From positions 22,926 to 86,925 of the forward strand of contig CAXTRK010000011.1 in assembly GCA_964246745.1 (NCBI GenBank): a stretch of DNA of 64,000 nt, in the 5' to 3' direction. The stretch is from Lichenicoccus sp964246745. Its GTDB lineage: Bacteria > Pseudomonadota > Alphaproteobacteria > Acetobacterales > Acetobacteraceae. A model generated the notes under the pieces. That model was not told the origin of the DNA, did not search any database, and saw nothing but the letters and a program-made list of their open reading frames with translations. The translations under genes and the position numbers were made by a program. Positions 43,464-52,551 of the stretch are shown here, in pieces (within the stretch, counting starts at the first letter, position 1; each line of letters starts with the position of its first letter).

Positions 43464-44441
43464 ATGGCGCATGGCGGGCAATATCTTGCATTCGGAGCCG
43501 CGTTTCTGGCGCTTGCCTTGTGTCACGGCGGCAGAGCCGAAGAGCCCGCCGCTGGCGACTCCGCGTTCCTGGGACGCCCGGCAGGCGCGCAGCTTATTGC
43601 CACCGATCAGTCTGACGATGATGAGGCGACGCTGCCAAGCGGACCCTACCGGGATTTCGGCTTCACGTCCACGATCCGTCCGGAAGGCCGCATCACCAGG
43701 GCGGCCTATGCCTTTCCGCGTTCGCTCTCCAGCATTGCGGTGATGAACCAGTATCGGGAGATGTTGAAGGGGGCCGGTTTCAGCATCGTCTTCCAGTGCG
43801 ACGGGCGTGACGGCTGCGGCGGCTTCAACTTTGGCGAGGCATTGACCCAGCGGATGGTGGAGTCGCATAGCGGCGACCAGGGCAACCGCATCATTGATCT
43901 GCTCAATCCGGTAGGCGGCGACATACGCTATATCCTGGCGACCCTGGATCGGCCGCAGGGCCGCGTGACCCTCGCACTCGCGGTGGCCCGCTCGGTGGGA
44001 CGAGAGCCGGGCGCGTTTCTCGAAACCGTCGAGCAGCCGCCATCGAGCACGACCGCGCCGCTCACCAGCGCCGTGCGGCTCGCTGCCGCCTTGCGCGCGC
44101 AGGGCCGTGTCGCGCTTTACGGCATTCATTTCCGACCACGCGATGCGGCCATGCTCAACGACTCGCGGCCGCTGCTTGGCCAGGTTGCCGCGATGCTGCT
44201 GGCCGATCCGACGATGAAGCTGATCGTGGTTGATCACTCGGACACCTCCGCCTCCATTGAGCAGGCCTTGCCGCTCTCGTCGGCACGGGCACAAGCGATA
44301 CGGCAGGCGCTGATCAACCAGTGGAAGGTTCCCGCGGTGCAACTCGACTCGCTCGGCGTTGGTCCGGCCGCGCCAATCGCCTCGAACGCCGATGAGGCCG
44401 GGCGCGCGCTCAACCGACGGGTTGAGCTTGTGCTCGAATAA
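43464..44441 (+). CDS. Exported OmpA-domain protein (DUF4892-like)
   Basis: 325 residues. Signal peptide of about 25 residues ending GGRAEE. The central region (GYRDFGFTS-type strand pattern, RAAYAFPRSLSSIAVMNQYREMLKGAGFSIVFQC, then GCGGFNFG) matches the DUF4892 type, and the C-terminus (LYGIHFRPRDAAMLNDSRPLLGQVAAML...RALNRRVELVLE) is an OmpA-like peptidoglycan-binding domain. It is probably periplasmic and cell-wall associated. The VDHSDT turn departs from the usual GHTD. Confidence 0.8.
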   Translation: MAHGGQYLAFGAAFLALALCHGGRAEEPAAGDSAFLGRPAGAQLIATDQSDDDEATLPSGPYRDFGFTSTIRPEGRITRAAYAFPRSLSSIAVMNQYREMLKGAGFSIVFQCDGRDGCGGFNFGEALTQRMVESHSGDQGNRIIDLLNPVGGDIRYILATLDRPQGRVTLALAVARSVGREPGAFLETVEQPPSSTTAPLTSAVRLAAALRAQGRVALYGIHFRPRDAAMLNDSRPLLGQVAAMLLADPTMKLIVVDHSDTSASIEQALPLSSARAQAIRQALINQWKVPAVQLDSLGVGPAAPIASNADEAGRALNRRVELVLE

Positions 44442-44473
44442 GGTTGCGTGTGGAGGCCGTGCGCCGGACAAGC

Positions 44474-44495
44474 TTGTCATGGAACGGTCATGTTT
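44474..44495 (+). promoter_or_regulatory. Pho box upstream of pstB
   Basis: Two direct repeats at 11-base spacing, TTGTCATGGAA and CGGTCATGTTT, match the PhoB-binding pattern (CTGTCAT repeated every 11 bases). The site is about 97 bases before the pstB ATG. The pstB-phoU-phoB-phoR genes downstream make PhoB control very plausible. A separate AGGGCCAATCG direct repeat (two copies, about 44554-44577) lies between box and gene. Confidence 0.7.
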
Positions 44496-44591
44496 TTGCA
44501 ACATTGCCGCCATGCCGTCCGCGTAAAGCTGCGCGCGGTCGGTTTGCTTGCGGCAGGGCCAATCGCCAGGGCCAATCGATGAGGCCGATCG

Positions 44592-45467
44592 ATGGGATCA
44601 ATGATGAATGACCAGAGCATAGGTCCTCTGAACGCCGGACCGGCAGAGAGAAGAGCGGCACTCACCCCGCCTCCGGCGCCAGGCCAACCAAGCGGATCCT
44701 TGCCGATGACGCCGAAAGCGATGATCGCGATTGAGCATCTCGACTTCTACTATGGCGCGGCCCACGCGCTGAAAAACATCTCCATGGATCTCCCGGAACG
44801 GCGCGTCACCGGAATGATCGGACCCTCCGGCTGCGGCAAATCGACCTTGTTGCGCGTGCTGAACCGGATGTACGACCTTTATCCGGGGCAGCGCGCGACC
44901 GGTCAGGTGCTGCTGGCCGGCGAGGACATCCTCGGCGGCGCGATGTCGGCCACGCAACTGCGCTCGCGCGTGGGCATGGTGTTCCAGAAGCCGACGCCGT
45001 TCCCGATGTCGATTTACGAGAACATCGCCTTTGGCGTGCGCCTGCACGAGAAGCTGAAGCAGTCGGACCTGGAAGGCCGCATCGAGCAGGCGCTGCGACG
45101 GGTGGCACTCTGGGCGGAGGTCAAGGACCGGCTCCGCGCGCCGGCGGGAGCGCTGTCTGGTGGTCAGCAGCAGCGCCTGTGCATCGCGCGAACGATCGCG
45201 ACCGGTCCCGAGGTGATCCTGCTCGACGAGCCGACCTCGGCGCTCGATCCAATCAGCACGGCGCGCATCGAGGAACTGCTCGACGAGCTGAAGGCGGATT
45301 TCACCATCGTCATCGTCACGCACAACCTCCAGCAGGCGGCACGCTGCGCCGATCAGGTAGCGTTCTTCTATATGGGCGAGCTGGTCGAGGTCGCCGGATC
45401 CGACCGCCTGTTCACGGCGCCGCGCGAGAAGCGCACGCAGGACTACATCACCGGACGGTTTGGCTAA
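44592..45467 (+). CDS. pstB: Phosphate ABC transporter ATP-binding protein
   Basis: 291 residues from ATG 44592, about 35 longer at the N-terminus than usual; ATG 44706 would give a 253-residue standard PstB. Walker A is GPSGCGKST, Q-loop FQKPTPFPMSIYENIAFG, signature LSGGQQQR, Walker B VILLDEPTSALDP and the H-loop IVTHNL. FQKPTPFPMS and the MYDLYPG loop are PstB-specific. It powers high-affinity phosphate import. The PstS, PstC and PstA partners are not in the window, so they must be encoded elsewhere. Confidence 0.93.
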   Translation: MGSMMNDQSIGPLNAGPAERRAALTPPPAPGQPSGSLPMTPKAMIAIEHLDFYYGAAHALKNISMDLPERRVTGMIGPSGCGKSTLLRVLNRMYDLYPGQRATGQVLLAGEDILGGAMSATQLRSRVGMVFQKPTPFPMSIYENIAFGVRLHEKLKQSDLEGRIEQALRRVALWAEVKDRLRAPAGALSGGQQQRLCIARTIATGPEVILLDEPTSALDPISTARIEELLDELKADFTIVIVTHNLQQAARCADQVAFFYMGELVEVAGSDRLFTAPREKRTQDYITGRFG

Positions 45468-45478
45468 GGGGGGCCACG

Positions 45479-46204
45479 ATGAGCAGCACCGATCCGCGTC
45501 ATATCGTACGCAGCTTCGAGCAGGAACTCGAAAGCCTGCGCGGCCTGATCGCGCGCATGGGCGGCCTGGTGGAGAGCCAGACCGCGAACGCGATCGGCGC
45601 GGTGCTGAACCGTGACGCCGAGGCCGCGCAATACGCGATGGAGCAGGACCCGGAGGTCGACGCGCTGGAACGTGAGATCGAGGGGCGGACGATCCGGATG
45701 CTGGCGCTCAGGGCGCCGATGGCCCAGGACCTGCGCGAGATCATCTCGGTGCTGAAGGTCAGCAGCGATCTCGAACGGATCGGCGACTATGCCGCCAACA
45801 TCGCCAAGCGCAGTCTGCGTATCAGCCGGATCGGCGTCGAGCCGACCCTGGCCGGCCTGCGCAGCATGGGACGGCTGGTGCAGGAAAGCCTGCGGCTCGC
45901 CATCGACGCGCTGAGCCAGAGCGACAAGGACAAGGCGATCGAGGTCTGGCAGTCGGACCGGGCGGTCGACGAGCTCTACACGGCGATGTTCCGCGAGCTG
46001 ATCACCTACATGATGGAGGATCCGCGCAACATCAGCTCCTGCACGCATCTGCTGTTCATCGCCAAGAACCTGGAACGGATCGGCGATCACGGCACCAATA
46101 TCGCCGAGCACGTGCATTACGCCGTCACCGGCGAGATGCTGCCGCCGTCGCGTCCGCGCGGCGCGGTGCCGATCGAGCGCGACGGGCATGAACTCACGGA
46201 GTAA
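45479..46204 (+). CDS. phoU: Phosphate signalling protein PhoU
   Basis: 241 residues from ATG 45479. It has the two PhoU three-helix repeats, each with its metal-binding signature (DLERIGDYAANIAKR near residue 98 and NLERIGDHGTNIAEH near 200). PhoU links the Pst transporter to the PhoR kinase and keeps the regulon off when phosphate is plentiful. It is 11 bases after pstB and 4 bases before phoB. Confidence 0.95.
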   Translation: MSSTDPRHIVRSFEQELESLRGLIARMGGLVESQTANAIGAVLNRDAEAAQYAMEQDPEVDALEREIEGRTIRMLALRAPMAQDLREIISVLKVSSDLERIGDYAANIAKRSLRISRIGVEPTLAGLRSMGRLVQESLRLAIDALSQSDKDKAIEVWQSDRAVDELYTAMFRELITYMMEDPRNISSCTHLLFIAKNLERIGDHGTNIAEHVHYAVTGEMLPPSRPRGAVPIERDGHELTE

Positions 46205-46208
46205 GGCC

Positions 46209-46961
46209 ATGCAGATCACAACGGAATTCGTGGGCCGCGGCAAGCAGGCGGCGCCGCGTGACGAGACGCCGCGGCCGCGCGTGCTGGTGGTCGAGGACGA
46301 TCCGGCGCTGGCGGTCATGCTCCGCTATAACCTGGAGAAGCTCGGCTATCTGGTCGACGAGGCGTCGGATGGGCAGGAGGCGCTGCTCAGAATCACCGAG
46401 GCGGCGCCCGAGATCGTGCTGCTGGACTGGATGCTGCCCACCTTGTCCGGTCTGGAGGTCTGCAGACAGATACGCAGGCGTCCGCAGACACGCGACATCG
46501 CGGTCATCATGCTCACCGCGCGCATGGAGGAGCAGGACTCGATCCGCGGCCTGAACACCGGCGCGGACGACTACATCACCAAGCCGTTCTCGATCGAGGC
46601 CTTGGCGGCGCGGATGCGCGCCCTGCTGCGCCGCGCGCAGCCGCAGCCGCCGGCGGGCGCGCTGCAGTTCCACGACATCGTGCTCGATCCGTCGGAACAC
46701 CGGGTGCAGCGAGGCGGCCGGCCGGTGCAGGTGGGACCGACCGAATACCGTCTGCTGGAGTTCCTGCTGCGCCATCCGCGCCGCGTGTTCTCGCGCGAGG
46801 ATCTGCTCACCGCCGTCTGGGGAGCGGACATCCATGTCGAGGCACGCACGGTCGACGTGCACATACGCCGCCTGCGCAAGGCGCTGAACGGTCCAGGCGA
46901 GGCGGATTTGGTGCGCACCGTGCGCTCGGCCGGTTACGCGCTCGACATCGAGCCAGGCTAG
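46209..46961 (+). CDS. phoB: Phosphate response regulator PhoB
   Basis: 250 residues from ATG 46209 (CGGAGTAAGG upstream; an earlier ATG 46188 lies over phoU). The receiver domain begins VLVVEDD at 25-31 after a 22-residue extension; phospho-acceptor Asp73 is in LLDWMLP and the Lys in YITKPF. An OmpR-type winged helix occupies the C-terminus (VGPTEYRLLEFLLRHPRRVFSREDLLTAVWG, TVDVHIRRLRKAL). PhoB activates phosphate-starvation genes at Pho boxes. Its TAG stop is part of the long inverted repeat that follows. Confidence 0.94.
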   Translation: MQITTEFVGRGKQAAPRDETPRPRVLVVEDDPALAVMLRYNLEKLGYLVDEASDGQEALLRITEAAPEIVLLDWMLPTLSGLEVCRQIRRRPQTRDIAVIMLTARMEEQDSIRGLNTGADDYITKPFSIEALAARMRALLRRAQPQPPAGALQFHDIVLDPSEHRVQRGGRPVQVGPTEYRLLEFLLRHPRRVFSREDLLTAVWGADIHVEARTVDVHIRRLRKALNGPGEADLVRTVRSAGYALDIEPG

Positions 46962-47016
46962 TGCAGCGATTCCGAAGATCTGCACCTTTGGTGACGGTCG
47001 GAATCGCTGCACTAGC
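46957..47016. repeat. Perfect 19-bp inverted repeat between phoB and phoR
   Basis: GCTAGTGCAGCGATTCCGA (46957-46975) and its exact complement (46998-47016) flank a 22-base loop. The left arm contains the phoB stop codon; the right arm is followed by CTAAGTCTTTTC. The arms are bounded by CTAG on both sides, like a tiny palindromic mobile element with duplicated target, yet the structure could also serve as a terminator or attenuator that lowers phoR expression relative to phoB. Confidence 0.85.
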
Positions 47017-47028
47017 TAAGTCTTTTCA

Positions 47029-48240
47029 GTGGCCTGCCTGGACACTAGTCGTCAGGGGACGGTGAGCGAGCAGCTTGCGGTAGCTCTGGCGGCGCTCACC
47101 ACCGGCGCCGCCGCGGGCGCTGCCGTGAGCCGGATCTTGCGACGGCGGATTGCCGCCAGCCTCCCCGCCCCGGAGGAGGTGCGGCTGGATCCGCTCCGCC
47201 ACCTCTACGAAGTGATCGAAATGCTGCCGGAGCCGATGCTGCTGCTCGATCGGCGCGTCGGCATGCGCCACGCCAATCTTGCCGCGCGCGAGCCGTTCGG
47301 CGACGTGCTCGCGGCACTGCTCCGTCATCCCGCCCTCATCGATGCCATGGGCAGGCTAAGGAGCGAAACTATCGTCACCGCCATGGTGCAGATGGATGTG
47401 CCGGTGGGCCGGATGCTGCGTGTCTCGCTCAAGGCGCTGCCGGAGACCTACCCGAACCTGCTCATTGTTTCGATAACAGACCACACCCAGCAGGCGGCGC
47501 TCGCGCGCATGCGCGAAGACTTCATCGCCAACGCCAGCCATGAGCTACGCACGCCGTTGGCGAGCCTGATTGGCTTCATCGATACGTTGCTTGGGCCGGC
47601 CGCCGACGATGCGCCGGCGCAACAGCGCTTTCTTGGAATCATGCAGACCCAGGCCGCGCGCATGCGGCGGCTGATCGATAATCTGCTGAACCTGTCGCGC
47701 ATCCAGCTCACCGAGCACGAGCGGCCGCGCGGCCGGATGTCGCTGGCGCGGGTGGCGGCGCATGTGGCGGGCGAGTTCGAGCCGCTGATGCAGGCGAGGC
47801 GGATCAGGCTTGTGCTCGACCTGGCAGCCGAGCTGCCGATGGTGCAGGGCGATGCCGACCAGCTTGCCCAGGTGGTGCAGAACCTGCTGGATAATGCGCT
47901 GAAATACGCCGCGAGCCGGATCGAGCTGTCGGTGCGGCAAGCGGCTGAAGGCATCGCCTTGGGCGCCACGTTTGGGGCTCCGTGGCCGTCGTCGCCCGGT
48001 CTGGTGCTGGCGGTGGCCGATGACGGTCCGGGCATTGCCGCGCATCATCTGCCAAGGCTGACCGAGCGCTTCTACCGGGCCGAGGACGGCAGCGGCAAGC
48101 CCGGCAGCGGCCTTGGGCTTGCCATCGTCAAGCACATCGTCGGCCGCCATTCGGGCCGCCTGCAGATCGAAAGCGTCGAGGGAAAGGGCTCCCTGTTCAG
48201 CGTCTGGCTGCCTGCCGCCCCTGTCATGGCATTGTCATAG
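47029..48240 (+). CDS. phoR: Phosphate-sensing histidine kinase PhoR
   Basis: 403 residues from GTG 47029 (GTG 47062 is an alternative). One short hydrophobic N-terminal segment (LAVALAALTTGAAAGAAV) is the only possible membrane anchor, followed by a PAS-like region (about 55-155), the HisKA domain with His171 in ASHELRTPLASL, and the ATPase domain with NLLDNALKYA, VADDGPGI and GSGLGLAIV. It phosphorylates PhoB on phosphate starvation. Its last 20 bases carry the Pho box of the next gene. Confidence 0.92.
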   Translation: MACLDTSRQGTVSEQLAVALAALTTGAAAGAAVSRILRRRIAASLPAPEEVRLDPLRHLYEVIEMLPEPMLLLDRRVGMRHANLAAREPFGDVLAALLRHPALIDAMGRLRSETIVTAMVQMDVPVGRMLRVSLKALPETYPNLLIVSITDHTQQAALARMREDFIANASHELRTPLASLIGFIDTLLGPAADDAPAQQRFLGIMQTQAARMRRLIDNLLNLSRIQLTEHERPRGRMSLARVAAHVAGEFEPLMQARRIRLVLDLAAELPMVQGDADQLAQVVQNLLDNALKYAASRIELSVRQAAEGIALGATFGAPWPSSPGLVLAVADDGPGIAAHHLPRLTERFYRAEDGSGKPGSGLGLAIVKHIVGRHSGRLQIESVEGKGSLFSVWLPAAPVMALS

Positions 48241-48253
48241 ATCTGTCGTACAA
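48221..48253 (+). promoter_or_regulatory. Triple-repeat Pho box upstream of the porin
   Basis: Three direct repeats in exact 11-base register: CTGTCATGGCA, TTGTCATAGAT and CTGTCGTACAA. Each holds the CTGTCAT core with at most one change. The first two overlap the end of phoR. The porin ATG lies 90 bases downstream, so PhoB should induce this porin when phosphate is short. Confidence 0.8.
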
Positions 48254-48342
48254 TCATCGCGTTACGTGCCGGCAACGATGCCTTATCGAGAGCGCGCCTG
48301 GACGGCAGGAGGGGGGCTTCTGTTGGGGCACGGAACCGGATC

Positions 48343-50088
48343 ATGAGCAAAACACGATTCGCGAGACGTGGACTTCTCAGCGCCACCGCACTCGCGGCAC
48401 TTCTCGTCGCAAGCGGCGCGGAAGCGCAGGATGCGGGCACGCAGATAAGCGCGATCCAGAAGCAGATCCGCGCATTGCAGCGTCAGCTCGACGCCATGAA
48501 GCGCAACCAGGCCAACAGCGACGCCGAAGTCCGCGCGGCGCGCGAAGAGGCCGCGAGCGCCAATCGTCAGGCGCTGGCGATCTCCGAGCGGACCACCAAT
48601 GCCTACGGCCAGCCGCTGGCGCCGCAGTCGCTCGCCGCACCCCCAGGATATCAGGTCAACCTGAAGGGTGCGGGCATTCCGGCCGGCCCCTATGTCAATG
48701 TCGGCGGCGTGCCGACGCCGGTGATCACGCCGGGTCCGCCGCTCAAACAGGGTCAGTTCAACGTCGGCGCGATCCGCATCACGCTCGGCGGCTTTGTCGA
48801 AGCGGCGCTGATCGCCCGCTCGCGCAACGAGACCGCCGATATCTCCAGCAGCTTCAGCGGCATACCCTATGGCTACAGCCCGAATTATCACACCCCGGAA
48901 TTCCGCGAATCCGACCATCAGAGCCGGTTGTCGTTCAAGGCCGAGGGCGATCCGAACGACGTGACCCACCTCACCTTCTATTACGAGCTTGATTTCCAAA
49001 GCGCCGGAGCGAGTTCGAACTCGGCCGAATCGAACAGCTACACGCTTCGTCAGCGTCAGATCTATGCCCAATATGCCCGTTCGGACTGGGACTTCACCTT
49101 CCTCGGCGGCCAGGCATGGTCGATGCTGACGATGAACAAGAGCGGCATCGACGCAAGTAAGGTAGACGCGCCCCTGACAATCGACGCCTCGTACGTGCCG
49201 GGTTTCGTCTGGACCCGCAACACCCAGTTCCGTGTCGTCAAGGGCTTCGACCACGACGCGTATGATCTCGGCCTCTCCTTCGAGAGCCCGGAGGCGGCTT
49301 ATTACACCGGCGGCAACGGCACCGGCTCATTGGATGGAACCGTGCTGTCCTCAAATGCCGGCGGCAGCGGCTTGAACTCGACGTCGCAATACTCGGACAA
49401 CTACGCGCCGGACGTGATCCTCAAGGCGACGGCGGATCCTGGCTGGGGTCATTACGAGCTGTTCGGCCTCGCGCGATTCCTGACCGATCGCGCCACCCTC
49501 AGATACCCCAACAATTCCGGCAGCAACAACACGGTGCTGGCCGGCGGCGGCGGCGCCGGAGCCATTCTTCCCCTGATCAAGGGCAAGCTTGAACTGCAGG
49601 GCAGCACCCTGATCGGCGAGGGCATCGGCCGCTATGGCGCATCCAGCCTTCCGGATGCGACTTTCTCGCAGACCGGGGCGCCGGTGCCGTTGCCCGAAGT
49701 CATCGCGCTGGTCGGCGCGATTGGGCACCCGACCAAGGCTATCGACCTTTACGCCTATGTCGGCACCGAGCAGATCACCCAGCGCAAAGCCTTCAACGAG
49801 GGCGGCAAACCCTACGGCTATGGCAACGAGGCGTATAGCAACGTCGGCTGCAACACCGAACAGCCGGTCACCACGCCTCTGGCGGAACCGTGCACCGCGA
49901 ACACGCAAGGTATCGCGCAGGGCACGGTCGGCGCCTGGTGGAAATTCTTGAAGGGCGATTTCGGCTATATGCAGACTGGCGTGCAGTATTCCTACACACG
50001 GCTCAATGCCTTCCAGGGCGTCGGCGGCAGTCCGAAGACAGACGACAACATGGTCTTTTTCAGCTTCCGCTACTATCCGTTCGACTAA
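48343..50088 (+). CDS. Outer-membrane porin, probably phosphate-starvation induced
   Basis: 581 residues. Signal peptide of about 28 residues ending ASGAEA. The mature N-terminus (QISAIQKQIRALQRQLDAMKRNQANSDAEVRAAREEA) is a coiled coil, as in OprO/OprP-type trimeric porins. The rest is beta-barrel-like: FNVGAIRITLGGFVEAALIAR, RQRQIYAQYARSDWDFTFLGGQAWSML and a C-terminal FFSFRYYPFD strand. Only two Cys, in a late loop. The Pho box upstream and phoR neighbour suggest a phosphate or polyphosphate-selective channel, but selectivity residues cannot be read from sequence alone. Confidence 0.83.
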   Translation: MSKTRFARRGLLSATALAALLVASGAEAQDAGTQISAIQKQIRALQRQLDAMKRNQANSDAEVRAAREEAASANRQALAISERTTNAYGQPLAPQSLAAPPGYQVNLKGAGIPAGPYVNVGGVPTPVITPGPPLKQGQFNVGAIRITLGGFVEAALIARSRNETADISSSFSGIPYGYSPNYHTPEFRESDHQSRLSFKAEGDPNDVTHLTFYYELDFQSAGASSNSAESNSYTLRQRQIYAQYARSDWDFTFLGGQAWSMLTMNKSGIDASKVDAPLTIDASYVPGFVWTRNTQFRVVKGFDHDAYDLGLSFESPEAAYYTGGNGTGSLDGTVLSSNAGGSGLNSTSQYSDNYAPDVILKATADPGWGHYELFGLARFLTDRATLRYPNNSGSNNTVLAGGGGAGAILPLIKGKLELQGSTLIGEGIGRYGASSLPDATFSQTGAPVPLPEVIALVGAIGHPTKAIDLYAYVGTEQITQRKAFNEGGKPYGYGNEAYSNVGCNTEQPVTTPLAEPCTANTQGIAQGTVGAWWKFLKGDFGYMQTGVQYSYTRLNAFQGVGGSPKTDDNMVFFSFRYYPFD

Positions 50089-50179
50089 ATGCCCGGTCTC
50101 GCCGACAGGTGACCGCGGCAAGGTTGCGCCTCGCGCTTTCCGGACGCATGTGAATGTCGACGGATGCGGGAGAAAGCGT

Positions 50180-51775
50180 ATGGCAGACATGGATGCGCCG
50201 CGGGTTTCCGGCAACCTGCTGATCGCCGGACACGCCGAGCGCGGCGCCCACGGAGAGGTGCGTGGCATCGACGCCGCCAGCGGCGCCGCACTCGATCCGA
50301 GCTTTGGCGGCGCGTCCGAGGCGCAACTTGAGACCACCTGCGCCGCCGCCTGGTCCGCCTTCGACGCCTACCGGGAGACCGCCCTCGAACAGCGCGCGGC
50401 GTTCCTGGAGCGCATCGCCCAGAACGTCATGGAGATCGGCGAGCCGCTGATCGAGCGCTGCGTCGCCGAGACCGGTTTGCCGCGCGCGCGCATCGAGGGC
50501 GAGCGCGCCCGCACCATGGGCCAATTACGCCTGTTCGCGTCGGTGCTGCGCGAGGGTTCGTTCCTCGATCTCCGCCTCGATCCGGCGCAGCCCGAACGCA
50601 AGCCGCTGCCGCGTGTCGATCTGCGCCTGCGCAACATAGCGGTGGGACCGGTGGCGGTGTTCGGCGCCAGCAATTTCCCGCTCGCCTTCTCGGTGGCAGG
50701 CGGCGATACCGCCTCGGCGCTGGCCGCGGGCTGTCCGGTCATCGTCAAGGCGCATGAGGCGCATCCCGGCACGTCGGAACTGGTCGGCGCCGCCATCGCC
50801 CGCGCGGTGACCGAGGCCGGGCTGCCGGGAGGCGTGTTCTCGCTGCTGTTTGCCGAAGGGCGCGCGATCGGACAGGCGCTGGTGTCAGACCCGCGTGTCA
50901 AGGCGGTCGGCTTTACCGGCTCGCGCGCCGGAGGCACGGCGCTGATGAAGATCGCCCAGCAGCGAGCGGAACCGATCCCGGTCTATGCCGAAATGAGCAG
51001 CATCAATCCGGTGATCCTGCTGCCGGGCGCGCTGGCCGATCGGGCGGAGGCGATCGCCGCCGAGTTTGCCGCCTCGCTGAGCCTCGGCGCCGGCCAGTTC
51101 TGCACCAATCCAGGCTTGGTCCTGGCCATCGAGGGGGCGGCGCTGGACCGGTTCGCCGCCGCCGCCGCGGAAGCGGTCTCCGCCCAGTCCGGCGCCGGCA
51201 TGCTGACCCCGGGAATCCATGCCGCCTACGGGCGGGCGACGGCGCGGCTCGACCAGCACACGCGGGTGCAGACATTGGCGCGCGGCAAGCCGGGCGGCGC
51301 CTATGGCTGCCAATCGGTGTTGTTCCGCACCACCGCGGACGATCTGCTGGCCGATGCGGAGTTGCGGGAAGAGGTGTTCGGCGCCGCCGCGCTGATCGTG
51401 AGCTGTGCCGATCTCGCTTCATTGGCCCACGTGATCGAGAGTCTGGAAGGCCAGTTGACCGCCTCGATACATTTGTCGGAAGCCGATCATGCGGGCGCGC
51501 GCAGCCTGCTGCCGTTACTCGAGCGCAAGGTCGGCCGTATCCTGGTGGGCGGCTTCGGCACCGGAGTCGAGGTGGGCCATGCGATGGTGCATGGCGGCCC
51601 GTATCCGGCGACCGCGGATGGGCGCAGCACATCGGTGGGCTCGCTGGCGATCCGCCGCTTCCTTCGTCCGGTCTGCTATCAGGACCTGCCGCAATCGCTG
51701 CTGCCGGACGCGCTCAGGGACGGCAATCCGCTCGGCTTGCCGCGCCTGTTCGACGGCAAGCCCGGCGCTGTCTGA
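50180..51775 (+). CDS. Alpha-ketoglutarate semialdehyde dehydrogenase-type aldehyde dehydrogenase
   Basis: 531 residues from ATG 50180 (GGGAGAAAG upstream); the frame extends back to 50006 over the porin. NAD(P)-dependent aldehyde dehydrogenase with FGASNFPLAFSVAGGDTASALAAG near 160-180, GFTGSRAGG near 250, general-base Glu in YAEMSSINP and catalytic Cys308 in GAGQFCTNPG. The long form with this FGASNFPLAF motif matches 2,5-dioxovalerate dehydrogenases, which finish oxidative pentose, glucarate or hydroxyproline catabolism. No such pathway genes adjoin it. Confidence 0.88.
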   Translation: MADMDAPRVSGNLLIAGHAERGAHGEVRGIDAASGAALDPSFGGASEAQLETTCAAAWSAFDAYRETALEQRAAFLERIAQNVMEIGEPLIERCVAETGLPRARIEGERARTMGQLRLFASVLREGSFLDLRLDPAQPERKPLPRVDLRLRNIAVGPVAVFGASNFPLAFSVAGGDTASALAAGCPVIVKAHEAHPGTSELVGAAIARAVTEAGLPGGVFSLLFAEGRAIGQALVSDPRVKAVGFTGSRAGGTALMKIAQQRAEPIPVYAEMSSINPVILLPGALADRAEAIAAEFAASLSLGAGQFCTNPGLVLAIEGAALDRFAAAAAEAVSAQSGAGMLTPGIHAAYGRATARLDQHTRVQTLARGKPGGAYGCQSVLFRTTADDLLADAELREEVFGAAALIVSCADLASLAHVIESLEGQLTASIHLSEADHAGARSLLPLLERKVGRILVGGFGTGVEVGHAMVHGGPYPATADGRSTSVGSLAIRRFLRPVCYQDLPQSLLPDALRDGNPLGLPRLFDGKPGAV

Positions 51776-51784
51776 GCGGCCGGT

Positions 51785-52477
51785 TCAATCGGGCGGCGCT
51801 TGCCGCTTGTCGTCATAGCGGCACAGATCACTCACCGGGCAGCGCCAGCACTCCGGGCGCTTCGCCTGGCAGACGTAGCGCCCATGCAGGATCAGCCAAT
51901 GATGCGCCGCGCGCAGCATGGTCTTGGGAATGCGCGCGACGAGTTGGTCCTCGACCGCGCGGGGCGTCTTGCCCGGTGCGAGACCGGTGCGGTTGCCAAC
52001 ACGGAAGATATGCGTGTCCACCGCCATCGTGCTCTGACCGAAAGCCACGTTCATCACCACGTTGGCGGTCTTGCGTCCGACTCCCGGCAGCGCCTCGAGG
52101 GATTCGCGGTCGCCAGGCACCATCCCGCCGTGGCGGGCAACCAAGGCCTGGCTGAGCGCCGCCACATTGCGCGCCTTGGCGCGCCACAGGCCGATGGTGC
52201 GGATGTGCACGGCTATGCCGTCCTCGCCGAGGGCCGCCATCGCGACTGGATCGGGCGCTTGGGCAAACAGGCCGACCGTTGCCTTGTTCACCGAGGCGTC
52301 AGTGGCCTGCGCCGACAGCACCACCGAGACGAGCAGCGTGAACGGGTCGACATAGCTGAGTTCGCTTTGTGGATCGGGATTGGCGCGGGCGAGAGCGGTG
52401 ATGAACGCGCGTGCCGCGGTTCTGGACATCATGCGAGTGGTGTGGAGCTTTGCCGCTTCAGCCATGCGCGGTTGCAT
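51785..52477 (-). CDS. nth: Endonuclease III
   Basis: 230 residues. DNA glycosylase/AP lyase of base excision repair. Helix-hairpin-helix LPGVGRKTANVV carries the catalytic Lys, VDTHIFRVGNR the Asp, and the C-terminal 4Fe-4S loop has the classic C-x6-C-x2-C-x5-C spacing (CQAKRPECWRCPVSDLC). The start could be internal (MMSRTAARAF is more typical), since the first 15 residues are not family sequence. It converges on the dehydrogenase gene with 9 bases between stops. Confidence 0.94.
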   Translation of the reverse strand: MQPRMAEAAKLHTTRMMSRTAARAFITALARANPDPQSELSYVDPFTLLVSVVLSAQATDASVNKATVGLFAQAPDPVAMAALGEDGIAVHIRTIGLWRAKARNVAALSQALVARHGGMVPGDRESLEALPGVGRKTANVVMNVAFGQSTMAVDTHIFRVGNRTGLAPGKTPRAVEDQLVARIPKTMLRAAHHWLILHGRYVCQAKRPECWRCPVSDLCRYDDKRQAPPD

Positions 52478-52517
52478 CCGCCGCGCTACGCGACTCTGTG
52501 CTTGCCCGTCGATTTTC

Positions 52518-52551
52518 GGAGACGCTGAACCACTTGATGAAACGCGTCTCC
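52518..52551. promoter_or_regulatory. Inverted repeat in the nth/HD-GYP divergent region
   Basis: GGAGACGC (52518-52525) and GCGTCTCC (52544-52551) form an 8-bp stem around an 18-base loop. It lies in the 222-base gap between divergent nth and the HD-GYP gene; the right part of the gap is unusually AT-rich (GAAATATTTTT, AATTTTTTCG) and could hold promoters. The repeat is a possible regulator site. Confidence 0.35.
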
